Positions 18,001 through 27,675 of a stretch of 64,000 nt of DNA are shown here, piece after piece. The DNA is taken from contig CAWEBE010000053.1 in the NCBI GenBank assembly GCA_963806735.1, positions 1 to 64,000 of the forward strand. The letters run 5' to 3'. The position numbers and the translations under genes are program-made. The notes under the pieces were generated by a model, which searched no databases, had not been told where the DNA came from, and was given only the letters and a program-made list of their open reading frames with translations. How positions within the stretch are numbered: position 1 is the first letter of the stretch; each line of letters starts with the position of its first letter. The stretch is from CADEFX01 sp963806735 (GTDB taxonomy: Bacteria > Pseudomonadota > Alphaproteobacteria > Rhizobiales > Hyphomicrobiaceae).

Positions 18001-18921
18001 ATGACCGACGACAAGGACTATCTGCCCTGGGTCGCTGCGGCCAGCATCGTCGTCGCCGCGGTCGTCATGGGCGTCAAGTACGTGGCCTACCTCAAGACCG
18101 GTAGCGCTGCGCTCTATTCCGATGCGCTGGAAAGCATCGTCAATCTGGTGACGGCTGCCGCGACCTTCATCGCCATTCGCATCAGTTCGCGCCCAGCGGA
18201 CCGACGGCATCAATTCGGCCACCACAAGGCGGAATACTTCTCGGCCGTGCTGGAGGGTGCGCTCATCATTGTTGCGGCCATCCTCATCCTGAGCGAGGCC
18301 TGGGACGCCCTTCAACGCCCGCGGACATTGACCGACATGGGGGCGGGATTGGCGATCTCGGGTGTTGCCTCAGCGATCAATGCCGGCTGGTCGGTTTGCC
18401 TCACGGCATTTGCGCGGCGGCTGCGTTCGCCAGCGCTTGCGGCAGACGGCAAACACCTGCTTACGGACGTTGCCACATCTGTCGGCGTCATTGCGGGGTT
18501 GGGGCTCGCAACTGCGACGGGCTGGAGCATGCTCGACCCCGCGCTGGCAGCGGCCATGGCGGTCTACATTCTGTATGTGGGCTGGCGGCTCACGCGCGAC
18601 TCGGTGAGTGGTCTGATGGACGAGGCGGTTGCCTCGGATGTCTCGAGCCGCATTCGCCAGATCATCTCCAGCAATTCGACCGGCGCCATCGAGGCGCATG
18701 ATTTGAGAACGCGAAGCGCGGGGCGCGCGACCTTCATCGAGTTCCACCTCGTCGTGCCGGGCGGCATGAGCGTGGCGGAGGCGCATCGCATCTGCGATCG
18801 GCTGGAGGATGCGATCGGCAAGGAGGTGCGCGGCGCCGAGGTCTTGATTCACGTGGAGCCAGAAGGTGAGGCGCGACACAAGGGCGTTGTCGTGCTCTGG
18901 GCAGATCGACCAACCGGCTAG
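18001..18921 (+). CDS. Cation diffusion facilitator (CDF) transporter
   Basis: A 306-residue inner-membrane metal/proton antiporter with about six hydrophobic segments between residues 10 and 205 and a cytoplasmic C-terminal domain. Metal-site segments visible are LYSDALESIVN in the second membrane segment, HQFGHHKAEYFSA in the loop after it, and DGKHLLTDV in the fifth segment. The C-terminal domain (HDLRTRSAGRATFIEFHLVV, then RICDRLEDAI) is the usual ferredoxin-like metal-sensing dimer. The first site lacks the His of zinc-selective CDFs, so Fe, Mn or another divalent ion is as likely as Zn. Its stop overlaps the rimO stop by four bases in convergent orientation. Confidence 0.9.
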   Translation: MTDDKDYLPWVAAASIVVAAVVMGVKYVAYLKTGSAALYSDALESIVNLVTAAATFIAIRISSRPADRRHQFGHHKAEYFSAVLEGALIIVAAILILSEAWDALQRPRTLTDMGAGLAISGVASAINAGWSVCLTAFARRLRSPALAADGKHLLTDVATSVGVIAGLGLATATGWSMLDPALAAAMAVYILYVGWRLTRDSVSGLMDEAVASDVSSRIRQIISSNSTGAIEAHDLRTRSAGRATFIEFHLVVPGGMSVAEAHRICDRLEDAIGKEVRGAEVLIHVEPEGEARHKGVVVLWADRPTG

Positions 18922-20288
18922 GCCAGGACAGCCCGAAGATCGTATTCATCCGAGCGCACGATCTTGGCCGAGACGATGTCGCCGGGCTTGACGCCGCTTG
19001 CGCTGTCGAGGTGGACGTTGCCGTCGATCTCGGGCGCGTCCCACTGGGAGCGTCCAACAGTTTCGTTCGGACTTACGGTATCAATGAGCACGTCGATCGT
19101 GCGCCCGACCTTCTCAGCCATGAGGGAGCGGCTGACGTCCTGCTGCGCTGCCATGAAGCGGTGCCAGCGTTCCTCCTTCACCTTCTCGGGCACGGCGCCG
19201 GTCAGGTCATTGGCGGCCGCACCATCGACCGGCTCATACTTGAAGCAGCCGGCGCGGTTGATCCGTGCTTCCTTGATCCACTGCAGGAGCAGATCGAAGT
19301 CGCGCTCGGTCTCGCCGGGAAACCCGACGATGAAGGTCGAGCGGATGGCGAGATCCGGTACAGCCTGCCGCCAGGTGCGGATGCGCTCCGCGGTTTTCTC
19401 TTGATGCGCTGGACGCCGCATCGCCTTCAGCACGATTGGAGACGCGTGCTGGAACGGAATGTCGAGATAAGGCAGCACCAAGCCGTCCGCCATCAGCGGC
19501 AGTACGTCGTCCACGTGCGGGTACGGATAGACGTAGTGCAGCCGCACCCAGGCGCCGAGGCTGCCGAGAGCCTTGGTCAGATCGAAAAACTTGGCCTTGA
19601 GCGGCGCGCCTTTCCACATGCTCTCGGCGTACTTGATATCAAGGCCGTAAGCGCTGGTGTCCTGGCTGATGACGAGCAGTTCCTTGACGCCGGCCTTCAC
19701 CAACCGCTCGGCTTCGGTCATGACGTGCGCCGCCGGCCGGCTGGCGAGCCGTCCGCGCAATGATGGAATGATGCAGAACGAGCAACGGTTGTTGCAGCCC
19801 TCGGAGATCTTCAGGTAAGCGTAGTGCCGCGGCGTGAGGCGCAATCCCTCCGGCGGCACCAGATCGACGAACGGATCGTGCACCGGGGGCACCGCCTCGT
19901 GCACGGCCTCCATCACGGCTTCGTACTGATGCGGCCCTGTGACCGCCAGCACGCCGGGATGCTCCGCAAGGATGCGGTCCTTCTCGACTCCGAGGCAGCC
20001 CGTGACGATGACGCGGCCGTTTTCGGCCAAAGCCTCGCCAATGGCCTCCAGGCTCTCCTGCTTGGCGGAATTGAGAAAGCCGCAGGTGTTGACGACGACA
20101 ACGTCGGCGCCTCCGTAGTCGCGGGCAATCTCGTAGCCCTCAGACCGCAGCCGCGTGATGATACGCTCGCTGTCAACCAGCGCTTTCGGACAGCCAAGCG
20201 ACACGAAGCCGACCTTCGGCGTGCTCTTGCGCGCAGCAGCTTTCGAGCGGAGTTTGGGCGCGACAGAGCGCGCGGGGGATTTCAGCAT
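18918..20288 (-). CDS. rimO: Ribosomal protein S12 methylthiotransferase RimO
   Basis: RimO adds a methylthio group to the conserved aspartate of ribosomal protein S12 using two iron-sulfur clusters and S-adenosylmethionine. The N-terminal UPF0004 domain shows VGFVSLGCPKALVDSE, VVVNTCGFL and VIVTGCLGVE, supplying three cysteines. The radical-SAM motif is SEGCNNRCSFCIIP, and the C-terminal TRAM domain includes IDVLIDTVSPNETVGRS. From the ATG at 20286-20288 the protein is 456 residues, the normal size with a short basic leader; a start 12 codons earlier is possible. There is no linked operon. Confidence 0.95.
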   Translation of the reverse strand: MLKSPARSVAPKLRSKAAARKSTPKVGFVSLGCPKALVDSERIITRLRSEGYEIARDYGGADVVVVNTCGFLNSAKQESLEAIGEALAENGRVIVTGCLGVEKDRILAEHPGVLAVTGPHQYEAVMEAVHEAVPPVHDPFVDLVPPEGLRLTPRHYAYLKISEGCNNRCSFCIIPSLRGRLASRPAAHVMTEAERLVKAGVKELLVISQDTSAYGLDIKYAESMWKGAPLKAKFFDLTKALGSLGAWVRLHYVYPYPHVDDVLPLMADGLVLPYLDIPFQHASPIVLKAMRRPAHQEKTAERIRTWRQAVPDLAIRSTFIVGFPGETERDFDLLLQWIKEARINRAGCFKYEPVDGAAANDLTGAVPEKVKEERWHRFMAAQQDVSRSLMAEKVGRTIDVLIDTVSPNETVGRSQWDAPEIDGNVHLDSASGVKPGDIVSAKIVRSDEYDLRAVLA

Positions 20289-20340
20289 GGGCGGGCTTGT
20301 ACCGGTTGCTGCCGGTTCGCGCAATCAGCCTAGCGCGGCC

Positions 20341-21225
20341 TCAGAACCCGTAAAGGCGGGCTGCGTTGTCGACCAGGACCTTGCGCAGCGCCACCTCGTC
20401 CTCGACCCAGTCGGCTGCCACGGAAAGCAGGCGTCCATAGTCGACCGGCCGGTATTCGACGGGCGGGGCTGCGGTCCCGGCAGCTCCGGCGTGCTCGCCG
20501 ATGTGGGGCCAGTCCGAGCCCCATACCGCCCTGTCAGGCGCGGTGGCGGCCAGCCTCTGTGCGATCTTCACGACGTCGGCATTGCCGAGCGGGTCGGGTG
20601 ACGTGCGATAGGGTCCAGACAGCTTCACCCAGAATTTCTCTGTGCGCAGCAGACTGAGCAGCGTGTCGAAGCCCGGTTGTCCGACGCCCGCTGCGGCGTC
20701 GGGCTGGCCCATATGGTCGAGCACGATGTCCACGGGAAGCCTCTCGAGCAGGCGGGCGTTGGCGGCAAGCGTGGCAATCGGTGCATAGACCTGGATGTGC
20801 CATTTGAAGGGGGCGATGCGTTCGGCAATGCGGGTAATCATGGCCTCGAAGGTCGCCGCGCTCTGCCCGCCGCCGCTGATGATGTTGAGCCGCACGCCGC
20901 GCGTGCCAGCGCTGTTCATTTCCTCCAGCGCCGCCTCACTTTCGCTGCCGTCGATGACGGCAACGGCGCGCAAACGCCTGGGATAAGCGCGGACGCCGTC
21001 GAGCGTGACGCGATTGTCGGTTCCGTACGCACTCGGCTGAACGATGACGGCACGATCGACGCCGGCCGTATCCATGCGTGCGATCAAATCGGCGACAGTG
21101 GCGGGCGGAGGCGTATAGCTGCGCTTGGCAGCGAGCGGATATTTGTCGAACGGCCCGAATACGTGGACATGGCAGTCGCACGCGCCTTTAGGCATGGCAA
21201 TCGACGTTCGGCTCGGCGGCAGCAT
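20341..21225 (-). CDS. Amidohydrolase, pyrone-dicarboxylate lactonase (LigI)-like
   Basis: A 294-residue TIM-barrel hydrolase of the amidohydrolase-2 superfamily. The metal/active-site start CDCHVHVFGPFDKYPLA, the segment VIVQPSAYGTDNRVTLDGV, DIVLDHMGQPD and the C-terminal WGSDWPHIG match the lactonase branch that includes LigI and sulfomuconolactone hydrolase. It would hydrolyse a cyclic lactone or related aromatic-degradation intermediate in the cytoplasm. The ATG at 21223-21225 has a GGGAG ribosome site and was preferred. It ends the leftward three-gene group with a quinone oxidoreductase-like gene (26-base gap) and a TfdA-like dioxygenase, which supports a catabolic role. Confidence 0.85.
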   Translation of the reverse strand: MLPPSRTSIAMPKGACDCHVHVFGPFDKYPLAAKRSYTPPPATVADLIARMDTAGVDRAVIVQPSAYGTDNRVTLDGVRAYPRRLRAVAVIDGSESEAALEEMNSAGTRGVRLNIISGGGQSAATFEAMITRIAERIAPFKWHIQVYAPIATLAANARLLERLPVDIVLDHMGQPDAAAGVGQPGFDTLLSLLRTEKFWVKLSGPYRTSPDPLGNADVVKIAQRLAATAPDRAVWGSDWPHIGEHAGAAGTAAPPVEYRPVDYGRLLSVAADWVEDEVALRKVLVDNAARLYGF

Positions 21226-21251
21226 GTGCACGTCTCCCAGGCAAGTCGATC

Positions 21252-22223
21252 TCAGACGGTCAGTGTGATCTTGCCGAAATGCTGGTTGGCTTTCATGTGC
21301 GCAAGCGCTGCCGCAGCCTCATCGAGCATGAACGTGCGATCTATCGGCAGAGATAGCTTGCCGGCTTCGACTGCGCCCCAGAGGTCCTGGCGCATGCGGC
21401 GGTTGATCTCGCGCACCTCCTCGACGGAGCGCGTGCGGAACGTGACGCCGATATAGTCGATGCGCTTCAGAGCGTGCAGGTCGAAATCGAACTCGCCCTT
21501 AGAGCCGCCGAGACGGCCGACGTTGACAATGCGGCCCCGCACGGCAGTAGCCTTCAAGTTGTCGTTCGCTACGCTTGCGGAGATTTGGTCGACGATCAGG
21601 TCAACGCCCTTACCGCCTGTCGCCTGCAAGACCTCGTCGGCCCAGCCTGTTGCTTTGCTGTCGATGGCGAGATCGGCGCCAAATTCCTTGAGCCGAGCGC
21701 GCCGAGCAGAATTAGTGGACGAGCCGATCACAAGTCGAGCGCCCATGAACTTGGCGATCTGCAAGCCCATCAGGCCGACACCGGAGCTGGCACCCTGGAT
21801 CAGAACCGCCTCACCTACCTTGAGACGCCCGTTGGTGATCACCGCATCGTGCATCGTCTGTAGGGCTACCGGCAGCGTGGCGGCCTGCGTGAAGGTCATG
21901 TTATTGGCGGGTATTCTTGCCGTGCGGCCAAAATCAGCAACCGCATACTCGGCGTAGGCGCTGGCACCCGAGCACATGACGCGATCGCCCGGCTTGAAGC
22001 CCTGAACCTCTGGCCCAACTGCAACGACCTCACCGGCGAATTCCAATCCCATGACAGCACCCGGACCACCCGAGGGCCCATGCATGCGGCCGGACGCCAT
22101 GATCAGGTCGGCGCGGTTGAGGCCTGCGGCTCTGACTTGCACGAGCACCTGAGCCGGCCCGGGTGAAGGTTTGGGGACGTCGCGAATGGCGACGCCGTGC
22201 TCGGTCACGACGGCAGCTTTCAT
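21252..22223 (-). CDS. Zinc-independent NADPH:quinone oxidoreductase-like MDR protein
   Basis: A 323-residue medium-chain dehydrogenase/reductase. It begins MKAAVVTEHGVAIRDVPKPS, has the MDR signature GLNRADLIMASG and GLEFAGEVVAVGPEVQGFKPG, and binds NADPH through VLIQGASSGVGLMGLQIAKF. The structural zinc cysteines of alcohol dehydrogenases are absent, as in quinone oxidoreductase/crotonyl-type reductases. The ATG follows a ribosome site AGGAAGAG. It probably reduces an enone or quinone intermediate in the same catabolic route as its neighbours. The substrate cannot be read from sequence. Confidence 0.88.
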   Translation of the reverse strand: MKAAVVTEHGVAIRDVPKPSPGPAQVLVQVRAAGLNRADLIMASGRMHGPSGGPGAVMGLEFAGEVVAVGPEVQGFKPGDRVMCSGASAYAEYAVADFGRTARIPANNMTFTQAATLPVALQTMHDAVITNGRLKVGEAVLIQGASSGVGLMGLQIAKFMGARLVIGSSTNSARRARLKEFGADLAIDSKATGWADEVLQATGGKGVDLIVDQISASVANDNLKATAVRGRIVNVGRLGGSKGEFDFDLHALKRIDYIGVTFRTRSVEEVREINRRMRQDLWGAVEAGKLSLPIDRTFMLDEAAAALAHMKANQHFGKITLTV

Positions 22224-22270
22224 GGTCTCTTCCTTGTCTTGCCGATGCCCGCCTGTCGGGTTGGATGCGA

Positions 22271-23156
22271 TCAGGCCGCCACCTGCTCGGCAGTTGGGGC
22301 ATCGCCAGCCACAGTGGTGCGCCGCATGTCGCGCGGTTGTGTTTCGTCGAAACGGCGCACGCGATGCATGGTTTGGCGATTGTCCCAGATGATAAGATCG
22401 TATTGCTGCCACTTGTGGACGTAGACGAACTTCGGCTGCACGGCGTGCTCGGCAAGGTCGCGGATGAAGGCGCGCGCCTCCGGCATCGGCCGGCCGACGA
22501 TGGTGCCGATGTGCGATGAGAGGTAGAGCGACTTGCGCCCGGTCACCGGGTGCTTGCGTACCAGGCGCTGACGCACCGGCTTGAACATTGCTTTCTCTTC
22601 GTCGGTGAGCTCGGTGAAGCCCAAGGAGCCGCGCGAATAGATCAGTGAATGCTCGCAGACGAGGTCCTCCGCCTCGGCCTTGGTCTCGTCGTCGAGGGCA
22701 TCATAGGCGGCGCGCATATCGGCAAATTCGGTGTTGCCGCCCTTCGTGGTGATGGTCCGGGCAGACAGCAACGAGTACTTGGCCGGGATAGCCCGGAACG
22801 AGCTGTCCGAATGCCAAAGCTGATTGCCGAGGTTGAACATCCGGCGGCGGTCGTCGCGCGCCAGCGGCTTGTTGTTCTGGTCGAGGTTGGAGACGTCGTT
22901 CATGCCCACCGGCAGGCGCCGCTCGTTCTGCTTTGTGATGTTGTTGCCGACCGCGTTCTCGATCTCACCGAAGTTGAGTGTGAACGCCATTTGCTGCTCG
23001 TCGGTCAGCTTCTGATCGTGAAAGACGAGCACCGCGTACTTGATCCATGCCGGCGTCGATGGCGGCAACATCGTCGCGGCTCAGCGGTTTGGTGAGATCG
23101 ACCCCCGATACCTCCCCGACGAACACCGGATGGATCTGGCGAATGGAAAGGGCCAT
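22271..23156 (-). pseudogene. TfdA-like 2-oxoglutarate dioxygenase, frameshifted
   Basis: Joined across one indel, this is a TauD/TfdA-family non-haem iron oxygenase of about 294 residues. The N-terminus (MALSIRQIHPVFVGEVSGVD, ribosome site GGAG) and the remainder (YAVLVFHDQKLTDEQQMAF on) are in different frames, separated by one extra base near 23039, so that AAG-TAC should read as a direct Gln-Tyr join. The remainder keeps the facial triad: NQLWHSDSSF gives His and Asp, and WDNRQTMHRVRRFD gives the distal His and the oxoglutarate Arg. GGNTEFADMRAAYDAL is shared with TfdA, the 2,4-dichlorophenoxyacetate dioxygenase. It would hydroxylate an aryloxy- or sulfonate-type acid. Everything except the frame is intact, so error in the sequence is plausible. 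Confidence 0.85.
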
Positions 23157-23285
23157 GGGCGTCTCCTTGCAGCACGGTTCTTGTTGAGCTGTGGCTATCC
23201 CACCAGCAAGTCGGCCTTGCCGCAAGCTTCTACAGGCGGTCAGACAGAAATTTTGAGGCTCGTAAGCTTACGATGGCTCGGCGGG

Positions 23286-24640
23286 TCAGATACCCGAAGC
23301 CACATAGGCGATGGCATAGCAGTAGACGAACGGCAGCATCGGATTGAGCCAATGAGCATTGCCGGTCAGCAGCGTATTGACGATGAACAGGGCGACGATC
23401 GGCAGCACGATAACGAGCAGGTCGGCAAGCCGTTTCTCGACGCGCGCGTAGGCGAAGGCGCGATAAACATGAAACAGGCCAAACAGTGCCACCACTCCGC
23501 CACCGGCCCAGATACCACGGCTGACCATGGGCGGAAGCGACCAGAGGTAGGCTCCCAATTGCCCCGCCATTTGCTCACGGACCAACCAAAGCACGGCCCC
23601 AGGTGGTGAGCCACCTTTCGCCATCCCCGCCTCGAAGAGCCTGACCATGCCGTCACTGGCGATGGAGCCGGCACGTGCGCCACCCACTTTCTGTGCTGCA
23701 TCGGAAACAGCGCTTGCAGCCAGTCGCCAACGAGTGGGATGGGGACAATCAGCGCGGCCACCCACGTCCCAAGATCCATGCCGTTGAAAGCCGCGCGCTC
23801 AGCCAGGTGCCGGCCCACGTGGCGCACGGCTCCATTAAGGTCGTAGGAGTGACTGATGGCTATCGCGAGTAGCCCGATACTCAACGCGACGCCTGTGAGG
23901 ATGGCAGTGGCTTGGAGTGCAGGGCGTGAGGCTCTCACGCCTGCTGCTCGATGGCAGGAAACAGAGCAGTGCGGCGACCGGGATCACAAATGCTGTCAGC
24001 GGCTCGAAAAGGGCACTCAAGCCCAAGGCCGCCCCAGCGGCGAAAGCGAAAGCGCCCGAACGTTTCTGATGCGCGACGAGCGCGAGAAGCAGGTAGAGCG
24101 CCAGCAGGAACTGATACCAGATCATCGGCCGCACGAGGCCGGCCGTATCGGCAGGCCGCACCGCGATGAAGGTGAGGACCAGGGCAATAAGAGTGATGTC
24201 CCATGCGCGTGACAGCCGCCAAGCCATGAGGAGCATCATGACGAAGATGGCAACCGCGGCGAAATATTGAGCCACGATCACCGAGGCAAAAAGGTCAGGC
24301 CGGCACCCGGCGCGGTCTGCGAGGGTGCAAGAAGTCCAAGCTCGACCCGCCCATCCACCAGCGCAGCAAGCGTCAGGATCATTGCCAATCCCGGTGGGCG
24401 ATCGTGAGCTGTGGTGCCCGGTAGGGGGATTTCGGTTCGTATGTTGCTGAGAAGATCGCGCGCGACCTCCACGCTCTCGATGTCGATGGTGCCTTCCGGC
24501 TTGCTGGCCAGTCCGAATGTGCGCACGCCGACAATGAGCGAGATCAGCGCCAGGAGCAGGACCAGCCAGCGTCGCATGGATGGGGAGGCCGTAGCGGTCG
24601 GTCGGCGCCAAGCTGCAACCGGTCGTGCTGTCGCGATCAT
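23286..24640 (-). pseudogene. Polytopic membrane protein broken by three frameshifts
   Basis: The protein is spread over successive frames. The start (24640) overlaps the SDR stop as ATGA. The first hydrophobic segment is MRRWLVLLLALISLIVGVRT. A T5 run at 24288-24292 seems to lack one T, after which FASVIVAQYFAAVAIFVMML continues. A second shift near 23930-23955 leads to ILTGVALSIGLLAIAISHSY, and a third near 23690-23710 to GGVVALFGLFHVYRAFAYAR and ending YCYAIAYVASGI. About ten membrane segments in roughly 450 residues resemble a GT-C type glycosyltransferase or a polymer/lipid flippase, but no catalytic motif is certain. It is coupled to the SDR gene and lies beside a divergent GT4 glycosyltransferase, suggesting a cell-envelope glycan locus. 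Confidence 0.65.
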
Positions 24641-25548
24641 GCGACTGCTGAAGCGCTGCGAGACGGGGCTGTGGTGGCCGCAGGACTCGTCGGGACGAGT
24701 TCTTCAGACGAGGCGACAGTCGGCAGAGCCGATTGTGCCACGCGCAGGGTCCAGGCCGTGGTGCGCATCGGCAAGATGCGCATGCCGAGCCAAACCAGAC
24801 GCCAGACAAGACCTGGCACAATGACGGCCTGTGCCGACATCGTTCCAAGATAGGCGGCACGGGCAACCGTTTCAGGCGAGCTCTGCAGCCAGGAAAACCA
24901 GGATCGTCCGGCATCCGCCTTGTCGCTGACGAATGCGGTGCGCACCACGCCAGGCGCCAGCAGGGACACCGTCACCCCAGTGCCGCGCAGCTCCTCACGC
25001 AATGCGATGGTCATGTCGTGCAGGAACGCCTTGGAGGCGGCGTAGAGAGCAAAGCCGGGCGCCGGAGTCATACCCGCAAGCGAGCCGACGTTGAGGATGG
25101 CGCCGTTGCCACGCTCGAGCATGCCCGGCAGAACCGCGCGTGTCAGGCGGTGTGCAGCCACGACATTCGTGCTCAATGCCGCCTCGAGATCCTCGGGGCG
25201 GCTGTCGCATACCGCCCCGGCCAGCCAAGTCCCGGCATTGTTGACCAGCCAAGCCACGGTAAGGCCCGCTTCCAGCAGCTCTCGGCTGATGCGGGCGACG
25301 GCATCGACATCGGCAATATCGAGAGCAAGCAAATGGACGCGGACAGGGAAGCTTCTTGCCAGTGTCAGAGCCGCCACTTCCAGCTTTGTGGCGTCACGTG
25401 CGACCAGCAGCAGGTCATGGCCGTGTGCCGCAAATTCGCGCGCGATCGCAAGCCCGATGCCGGCCGACCCACCCGTGATCAGCACGACGGGACGCAAAGC
25501 AGCCGCATCCGAGCCACCCGCTTTCGATGCACTATGCGCAGCGAGCAT
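24637..25548 (-). CDS. Short-chain dehydrogenase/reductase
   Basis: A 303-residue SDR of the classical type. The Rossmann start VVLITGGSAGIGLAIAREF is preceded by about 20 flexible residues. NNAGTWLAG is the structural motif, GAILNVGSLAGM carries the catalytic Ser region, and YAASKAFLHDMT gives Tyr and Lys. APGVVRTAF follows, and the C-terminus has a hydrophobic helix (IVPGLVWRLVWLGMRILP) that may tether it to the membrane, as in SDRs of the DltE/YciK-like group. Its stop overlaps the start of the membrane-protein gene by four bases, so the two are probably translated together. Confidence 0.85.
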   Translation of the reverse strand: MLAAHSASKAGGSDAAALRPVVLITGGSAGIGLAIAREFAAHGHDLLLVARDATKLEVAALTLARSFPVRVHLLALDIADVDAVARISRELLEAGLTVAWLVNNAGTWLAGAVCDSRPEDLEAALSTNVVAAHRLTRAVLPGMLERGNGAILNVGSLAGMTPAPGFALYAASKAFLHDMTIALREELRGTGVTVSLLAPGVVRTAFVSDKADAGRSWFSWLQSSPETVARAAYLGTMSAQAVIVPGLVWRLVWLGMRILPMRTTAWTLRVAQSALPTVASSEELVPTSPAATTAPSRSASAVA

Positions 25549-25738
25549 GGAAACGATTTATCCCGAACTCCGCCAGATACTTTGCTTGTAGGGGCGGCGA
25601 GCGAGCGGAGCAATCAGCGGTCACGTGTGCTGCCTGCTTGTCCACAGAATCAATCGTCGGACATTGGATAACTGTCATAGGCGTGAACAATATGGGTCCT
25701 ATCAGAAGCCGTCTGGGCTGGTTCGACGGGGTGGCTGA

Positions 25739-26965
25739 GTGGGCAGATGGAGTGCTGCGCGTGCGCGCCCAGTCGGCGAAGGTGTTTTTGCGCGAGGGGG
25801 GTGGCACGCAAACTCGCCCTTCCGCGTCGCGTTCCTGTTTTTGGGGCGCAAGGGCAGCTTTGGCCAATTTGCGCTGGAATTGACGAGAGCGGCGGTCGAT
25901 TGCGAAGGCCTCGAGCCGACCATGGTCATCGCCCGGTCGAGCCAGACCGCGGCGCGGTTCGATGAGCTTGACGAGCACCTCTTCAAGCTCGACACCTATG
26001 ACGATCGGCCGATCCCTGAGTTGCTTGTGAACTACCCGGCTGCTCGTAAGGCCCTTCTGGCGCACCTAGTCAGCCAGCAGCCTGCTGCCGTCGTTACTCT
26101 GATGCCGCATGTCTGGACACCGCTACTGGCGCCAGCGATAAGGCGGCTCGGCATCTCCTACATCAGCATTGCGCATGACGCCGGCCCGCATCCGGGAGAT
26201 CCGACGGCGATCCTGACGCCATGGCTGCTGCGCGATACAAGGCATGCTGACATGGTGGTCGCGCTCAGCCGCACGGTGGCCGATCGCCTCGTCGGCACCC
26301 GTCGCGTGCCGGCCGCCCGGGTCATACCCCTGTTCCATCCGGACTTGCACTATGAAAGCCCCTCCTCCGTCCGCCAACGCACGGTCGGGGATCCGCTGCG
26401 GCTGCTATTTTTTGGGCGGGTTCTCAAATACAAAGGGCTGCCGTTGTTGATCGATGCCGTCGAGAAGCTGCGCGCTGAGGGTGTACCCGTGCACCTCGGC
26501 GTCGCTGGGACAGGTAACATCCGCTACGAGCGCAGCAGGCTCGAGGCGTTGCAAGCGGAAGTCATCAATCGCTGGATCGGGGACCACGAGGTTGGTCCGC
26601 TGTTGGCGCGCTACGATGCCGTTGCACTCTCGCACATCGAGGCGAGCCAATCAGGCGTTGCTGCGATGGCATTCGGGCACCGTATGCCGGTGGTGGCAGC
26701 GCCTGTCGGGGGCCTCGTCGAGCAGGTCGAGGATGGGCGGACGGGTGTTTTGGCACAACGGCTCGGCGCTGCATCGCTTGCCGACGCCATCCGCAGGCTC
26801 ACGCTCGACACGAACCTCTACAATTCGATCTCGCGCGACTTGGCAGCCACGGCCGATGGCCGGTCGATGCGGCGCTTCGTGGCTGAATTGGCTGAAGTGA
26901 TCCGTGGGGGTCCTGCTGGTGCCGCGCCACGTGGCGTGACGATACCGGCGACGCACAGTGCGTGA
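25739..26965 (+). CDS. Family 4 glycosyltransferase
   Basis: A 408-residue GT-B glycosyltransferase. The N-terminal acceptor domain begins at about residue 28 (FRVAFLFLGRKGSFGQFALE) and shows YISIAHDAGPHPGD and VALSRTVADRLVG. The nucleotide-sugar domain has LLFFGRVLKYKGLPLLIDAV, and the ExxxxxG loop region appears as SHIEASQSGVAAMAFGHRMP, then PVGGLVEQVEDGRTGVL. It transfers a sugar from a nucleotide donor at the cytoplasmic face of the membrane. The start is uncertain: if a G-run near 25796-25801 had one more G, the upstream frame from about 25692 (MGPIRSRLGWFDGVAEWADG) would join it. It is divergent from the SDR gene. Confidence 0.85.
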   Translation: MGRWSAARARPVGEGVFARGGWHANSPFRVAFLFLGRKGSFGQFALELTRAAVDCEGLEPTMVIARSSQTAARFDELDEHLFKLDTYDDRPIPELLVNYPAARKALLAHLVSQQPAAVVTLMPHVWTPLLAPAIRRLGISYISIAHDAGPHPGDPTAILTPWLLRDTRHADMVVALSRTVADRLVGTRRVPAARVIPLFHPDLHYESPSSVRQRTVGDPLRLLFFGRVLKYKGLPLLIDAVEKLRAEGVPVHLGVAGTGNIRYERSRLEALQAEVINRWIGDHEVGPLLARYDAVALSHIEASQSGVAAMAFGHRMPVVAAPVGGLVEQVEDGRTGVLAQRLGAASLADAIRRLTLDTNLYNSISRDLAATADGRSMRRFVAELAEVIRGGPAGAAPRGVTIPATHSA

Positions 26966-27165
26966 GCTCGGCGTCACGCTCCTATGTCAAAGTGTTGCAA
27001 CTATTCTAATTCTGAACTTCAATGGCGCCTGCAACGCGGCGCGGAGGCGCCGGAGCGGCTCCAACGGCCGCCAGCCCACGATAAACGGTGGGTATGTCCG
27101 AGGAGGGCGACCTGAGTGCGAGAGGGGTCGTCGGCATCTGCGACGAATATGGAAGGGAGGACTTG

Positions 27166-27660
27166 ATGGCCACCGTATCCATGACGGTGAACGGCAAGAA
27201 GGTCGCGGGAACTGTCGAAGCGCGTACGCTGCTCGTCGAGTTCCTGCGCGGCAACTTGCGCCTCACCGGCACTCACGTGGGCTGTGACACGAGCCAATGC
27301 GGCGCCTGCGTGGTCCATGTCGATGGACGCGCGGTCAAGTCGTGCACGACACTGGCGCTGTCCTGCGAAGGGCGAGCGATCACGACCATCGAAGGGCTGG
27401 CCACCGACGGCAAGCTGCACCCGATGCAGGAAGCCTTCCGTGAGCATCATGCGCTGCAGTGCGGTTTCTGCACGCCAGGAATGATCATGGCCGGTGTGGA
27501 TATCGTCGCGCGTAAAGGTACTGGCGTCGACGAGCACACCATCCGGCACGAGCTCGACGGCAACATCTGCCGCTGCACCGGGTACCACAACATCGTCAAG
27601 GCGATCGCGGCCGGAGCCGCTGCCATGGGCGGCGCCTCGGCTCGCCAAGCCGCCGAATAG
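27166..27660 (+). CDS. coxS: [2Fe-2S] small subunit of a molybdenum hydroxylase (CoxS-type)
   Basis: A 164-residue iron-sulfur subunit with the ATG at 27166 after GGGAGG. The N-terminal plant-ferredoxin cluster uses GCDTSQCGACVVHVDG with the later SCTTLALSC; the C-terminal helical cluster uses HALQCGFCTPGMIMA and DGNICRCTGYHNIVKA. It shuttles electrons between the molybdenum site of the large subunit and the FAD of the medium subunit. First gene of a tight S-L-M operon, 15 bases before the large subunit. No signal peptide: the complex is cytoplasmic, probably facing the membrane. Confidence 0.93.
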   Translation: MATVSMTVNGKKVAGTVEARTLLVEFLRGNLRLTGTHVGCDTSQCGACVVHVDGRAVKSCTTLALSCEGRAITTIEGLATDGKLHPMQEAFREHHALQCGFCTPGMIMAGVDIVARKGTGVDEHTIRHELDGNICRCTGYHNIVKAIAAGAAAMGGASARQAAE

Positions 27661-27675
27661 CTCGGGAGGACGACA

